Shown here piece by piece: positions 60,631 through 64,000 of a stretch of 64,000 nucleotides of DNA (within the stretch, counting starts at the first letter, position 1; every line of letters starts with the position of its first letter). Position numbers and translations under genes: made by a program. Source of the DNA: Peribolospora baueri (taxonomy: Eukaryota; Basidiomycota; Peribolosporomycetes; Peribolosporales; Peribolosporaceae); NCBI GenBank assembly GCA_029717555.1, contig JAMDHS010000079.1, forward strand, positions 27,847 to 91,846, written 5' to 3'. Under the pieces are notes generated by a model. The model ran no database searches. It had not been told where the DNA came from and saw only the letters and a list, made by a program, of their open reading frames with translations.

Positions 60631-63420
60631 ATGAACCCGCCAGTCGTCGACGACGATCACGGCCACCGCCAGCTTCAGCTCCATCCCCATCGACACTCCC
60701 ACTCCCACACACCACGCCCCTGTCCTCACTCCATCACCGCTCCCACACCCCCCATCGGTCTCGAGGACATCCAGGTCGGTGCCGAGCTCGCAGCCACAAT
60801 TGCAGCACCGGACGACGCAAGCAAGAGGATGCTCTCCTCCGCCATCGCCGCCGGGGGCTGGAACGAGCCTCAGTTCAGCTTGGACGACAGGCGCGCCGAT
60901 CACCACCACCACCGCCTCGACGCAGCAGCAGCAGCAGCACCCCCCTCGCCCTCCTCGCCAGCCTTCCAGCCAGCTCAGGACTCCAACATCATCTTCGGCG
61001 CCACCGACGCCGCCGACGTCGAGCGTGTCTTCGAGTACGCCAACCCGGAGACCTTCCTCGCCCTCCTCCAGAAGCAGCTCGAGCCCGATCAGCCCGATCG
61101 CCCCCCACCGCCCCCGCCCCCGCCGGCAGCGCTCTTGACCGCCACCGCCGCCTCCTCCTCCTCGCTCTCCATCTCGCCCGTCCAGGGCTTCGCAGATCCC
61201 TCTTCTTCCTACCCAGCCCCTAACCTCGATGTCACCCCGGGCAGCCTCGGCCTCGACTCGACCCACTTCCCCGCCGCCGCCGTGGCCACGTCAGCGGCAA
61301 CGACCATGGCGGCGATCACGACGACCAAGACCATGGCCGGCGCCGGCGTGGACGACATGGGCGAGCATGGTCTACACAAACGTGAGTCCGCCCCGCTTCT
61401 TCCTTCTCCCTTCGCTCCCGGCATGGGCATAATGTGTCCATCGTCTTCATCGCCGGCCGATCGCTTTCTTTTCTTCAGGCCCGCGGCCGAATGAAGTTCA
61501 CACAAAAAAGAACAGGCCCAGCCTCCCCATGCCTGGCACGGGCCCAGATGGGGGCGGAGAAGTCATGCTCGCCGATGGCATGGACGTCGTCGCTGCTGCC
61601 GAGGGCGGCGAGACGAAAGGCACGAGCGTCAAGAAGAAGCCGGCGACTGCCAATGGTGGTAGGAGGGCTAGCGGCTCGTCCGTGCCGAATCAGGTGAGCC
61701 TCGAGCACGGTCTGCCGATTTTTTTTTTTTTTTTTTTTTTTTCCCTCGACCGTCGCCCCGCGGATCATCCGGCTCGACTCGCGATCTGACGTTTCGCATG
61801 ATCGTCCCGGACATACGTCCTTTCCATCGCCTTGATCCACAGAAACGAAAGGAGCAGAACCGGGCAGCGCAACGAGCGTTCCGAGAGCGGAAAGAGAAGC
61901 ATGTCAAGGAGGCGAGTATGCTCATCCCCTCGCGCCCCCTGGACGTTGAGCCTGACGCAACCGCCGTCATCGCCCTTTTTGACATGCAGCTCGAGGACAA
62001 GGTCGCAGAGCTGACGGCAAAGCTTGAGGAGCAGGCCAACGAGAGCCGTAACCTCAAGGAGCTCTTGACCCGGCTTCAGGCGGAAAACGTCATGTACAAG
62101 CAGACCGCCTTTCAGTCCAACTTCCAGACCCCCGCTCGCGATTCCGACCCTCAGCGCGCTTTCGGCGCCCCTCTCGCAGATTCTCCCGCCGCTTGCTCTT
62201 CTCGCAATGCTTTGACCTCTCCGCAGACGTGGCTCAGGTGGAAAGAGCCTCGCCCGCCGCTCGGCCTGAGCTCCGCCGGCTCTGGGCCCAACGGACAGAC
62301 ATCCAGTCGATCCAGCGGCAGCGGCGAGAGTTCGCTGCCGTCCGCCCAGACGTCTCCCATGGGTGCCGGCAACGACGCCATCGGGACGACGCCTCCTCAG
62401 CAAGATCCCGTCAAGGTGCTCCAGTCCATCACCGCCCCCGCTTCGTCCAACGCCACCGCCTTCTCCGACCCCACCAATCCGTCCTTCTCCCAGTCCCCCA
62501 CGACGGCGAGCAGCTTTGGGGCCCTCGGCGCCAACGATGGGTCCTTTGGCGCTCTCAGCGCGCCCATGGCTACCAGCGCCGACGTTGAGATGAGCATGCC
62601 CGCGCTTTTCGATGATGCGAGCCAACTGCCACCCGCCTCGCGCAGTCTCACGCCGGCCATCGACTTGTTGCCCACCTCCTTCACACCTCCGCCGTCGCTC
62701 ATGAGCGCCGTCGGAGCCGGCAGCGGTCTCACCGGCGGAGTCAACAGCCCGGCCAGCTTTCCTTTCTCTCCTTCCACCTTTCTCCGCTCTCCCTCCGCCA
62801 CTTCGCCCGCAGCCGGCGGCGGCGGCGGCGAGCCACGTGGGTCGCAGCAAGGCCTCCCGGGCTCTTCGTCCTTTGTCCCGTTCTACCTGCGCGGAGGCGC
62901 CGGCGCCGCGGACGCCCCGCCGATCCCGCTCGAGAGGCTCAGCATCGAAGGCCGACAGTTGCCCGTCGTGCAACCCAACTCGCTCAACCAGATTCCCTTG
63001 CCGCAGGCCTTTGAACTCGTTCGCAATGCCGCCGGAAGGACGGTGGACGAGAATGAGCTGTGCAAGGCGCTGAAGGAAAAAGCCAAGTTTGATGGCTCCA
63101 AGGCCGTCGTGGAGCGTAGTCCCGATCTGATGGCTATCATGGCTCGCTTTGCCGACCCGGCCCATTGGCAACCGCAAGCTTCGATGGCAAAAAAGCAACA
63201 AACCTTGGCACCGGACGGCGTCGCGCGGCAAGCGCCATCTTCTTTCCCCATCGTCAGAAGGCGATCGAGCGCTTCCGAGGTCACTTCCACTTCCTCGGCC
63301 GGTACGCCCAATGCCGCCGCCCAAGACGTCAACGTCAACGGTGACGCACAGAGGATCTTGTCGTCCTCTGGCTCGGCGACCGGCATGAAGGTGGAAGACG
63401 TTGAAAGTCGGCTGGTCTGA
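60631..63420 (+). CDS. Yap1/Pap1-type bZIP transcription factor
   Basis: Four exons, 60631-61381, 61479-61693, 61843-61911 and 61990-63420, 821 residues. The basic region KRKEQNRAAQRAFRERKEK is the Yap1/Pap1 (fungal AP-1) form with the NxxAQxxFR signature. The zipper starts right after intron 3 (LEDKVAELTAKLEEQ, LKELLTRLQAEN). The N-terminus is Pro/His/Gln-rich; the C-terminal half is Ser/Pro-rich. Near the end ELCKALKEKAKFDG resembles the Yap1 C-terminal Cys-rich/export domain but keeps only one of the cysteines. Members bind TTACTAA-type sites and drive oxidative-stress and drug genes. Intron 61912-61989 begins GC, is 78 nt and has no stop: unspliced it adds 26 residues between basic region and zipper. 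A T24 run is in intron 2. Part of the exon near 62190-62270 may hold another intron. Confidence 0.9.
61719..61742 (+). repeat. T24 homopolymer in bZIP intron 2
   Basis: A run of 24 T lies 100 bp before the acceptor at 61842. It resembles the T37 run in the cyclophilin intron. Confidence 0.9.
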
Positions 63421-64000
63421 GCCGTCGCCATACTGGCGCTCGCCTTCTTGCCTCCCTCCCTCTCTCCAAGTCCCTCGTGCTCGTGTTCCCCTTCAGTCGT
63501 TTCGGACTGTGTGACCTTCTTCGCGTTCTGGGTCGTCTGAGGACGGTCGTCCCCTTTTTTTCTCTCTCTCGTGCGTGCACACGATCGCTCACTCACTCGC
63601 TCCGAGAGCGTCTGTCTGGTCTGGTGTGTCGCCACATCATCCTTCTGGCATCCAGTGACACGACCGCGTTCGGCCAATTCCTATCGCCACCACCGCCGCA
63701 CTTCTTCTCCGTTTCGTTTCGTTTTCCGGTATATCCTTCAGCTCTGAAGGGCATTCGTCATCTCTCTCCATCCATCCGATCGATCCATTCCGCATGCACA
63801 CGCAAACGCCATTCAGCCTCTCTCCATCTCCCCCTCTCTTCCTCTCTCTCTCTGTGTCACCCGTGTCATCATTTCGCATCTCGCCTCCCGTCCTTTCGAA
63901 TTTCTTTCGCGCGGCCTATCTCAACGGCCCTAGCGCCCGCGAGCTCTTAAGAGCGCGCCTTCTTCTACTGTTCCCCCCCCCTTCCCCCCTTCCCCCTTTT
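63421..64000. other. 3' flank of bZIP gene to window end
   Basis: Pyrimidine-rich DNA with many TCTCTC and CCATCC tracts, probably 3' UTR and intergenic. The right edge has C/T homopolymers. No gene supported. Confidence 0.5.

Noticed and set aside
60631-63420. bZIP factor as the IRE1 target HAC1
   Set aside because: The basic region has the Yap1/Pap1 NxxAQxxFR signature, and no paired Ire1-type cleavage hairpins were seen around the introns.
1-64000. CRISPR arrays, insertion sequences or prokaryotic operons
   Set aside because: Spliced genes and fungal families throughout; no regularly spaced repeats and no transposase were seen.

Overview
This window is GC-rich nuclear DNA of a filamentous or yeast-like fungus. 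Almost every gene is split by short introns (about 45-150 bp) with GTGAGT/GTGAGC-type donors and CAG/TAG acceptors. Family content (IRE1, NFU1, MED21, TIM22, two PY-motif arrestins, a Yap1/Pap1-type bZIP factor, a secreted protein of the basidiomycete 'macrophage activating glycoprotein' type), the long Ser/Gly/Pro-rich linkers and the abundant simple repeats point to a basidiomycete, possibly a Pucciniomycotina yeast; that last step is inference. I assembled exons by hand from splice sites and reading phase; coordinates are given in the entries and have no transcript support.

Layout. 1-2.4 kb (-): ankyrin-RCC1-BTB protein running off the left edge. 3.0-4.1 kb (+): PPIL1-type cyclophilin. 4.3-8.7 kb (-): alpha-arrestin copy 1. 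9.2-10.3 kb (-): acidic unknown protein. 12.2-15.6 kb (-): PSP1-domain protein. 17.9-20.2 kb (-): single-pass membrane protein with a huge Ser/Gly tail. 22.3-23.9 kb: a degenerate inverted duplication with a 53-bp-stem foldback element between the arms. 24.3-27.2 kb (-): 4-coumarate-CoA-ligase-like acyl-CoA synthetase ending in a peroxisomal AKL signal. 28.4-31.8 kb (+): a HypX-like protein (formyltransferase-like plus crotonase halves). 33.4-37.1 kb (+): alpha-arrestin copy 2, an inverted paralogue of copy 1. 37.5-38.3 kb (-): TIM22. 38.8-39.8 kb (+): MED21. 40.2-45.0 kb (-): IRE1. 45.7-48.5 kb (-): Trf4/5-type poly(A) polymerase. 48.8-49.5 kb (-): small membrane protein. 49.7-50.4 kb: AT-rich insert carrying a mitochondrial atp9 fragment (NUMT). 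50.7-52.0 kb (+): mitochondrial enoyl-CoA hydratase. 52.1-53.3 kb (-): NFU1. 54.0-56.6 kb (+): C78-type (UfSP/ZUP1/Mug105) cysteine protease. 57.9-59.1 kb (+): secreted Cys-rich protein. 60.6-63.4 kb (+): Yap1/Pap1-type bZIP factor with a GC-AG intron between its basic region and zipper.

Most genes are unrelated housekeeping or regulatory genes. The most unusual element is the HypX-like gene. In bacteria HypX makes the CO ligand for NiFe-hydrogenases, which fungi do not have. Here it is divergently arranged, across about 1.2 kb, with a predicted peroxisomal acyl-CoA synthetase. A fungal role in formyl-CoA, one-carbon or CO chemistry is an attractive but untested idea.
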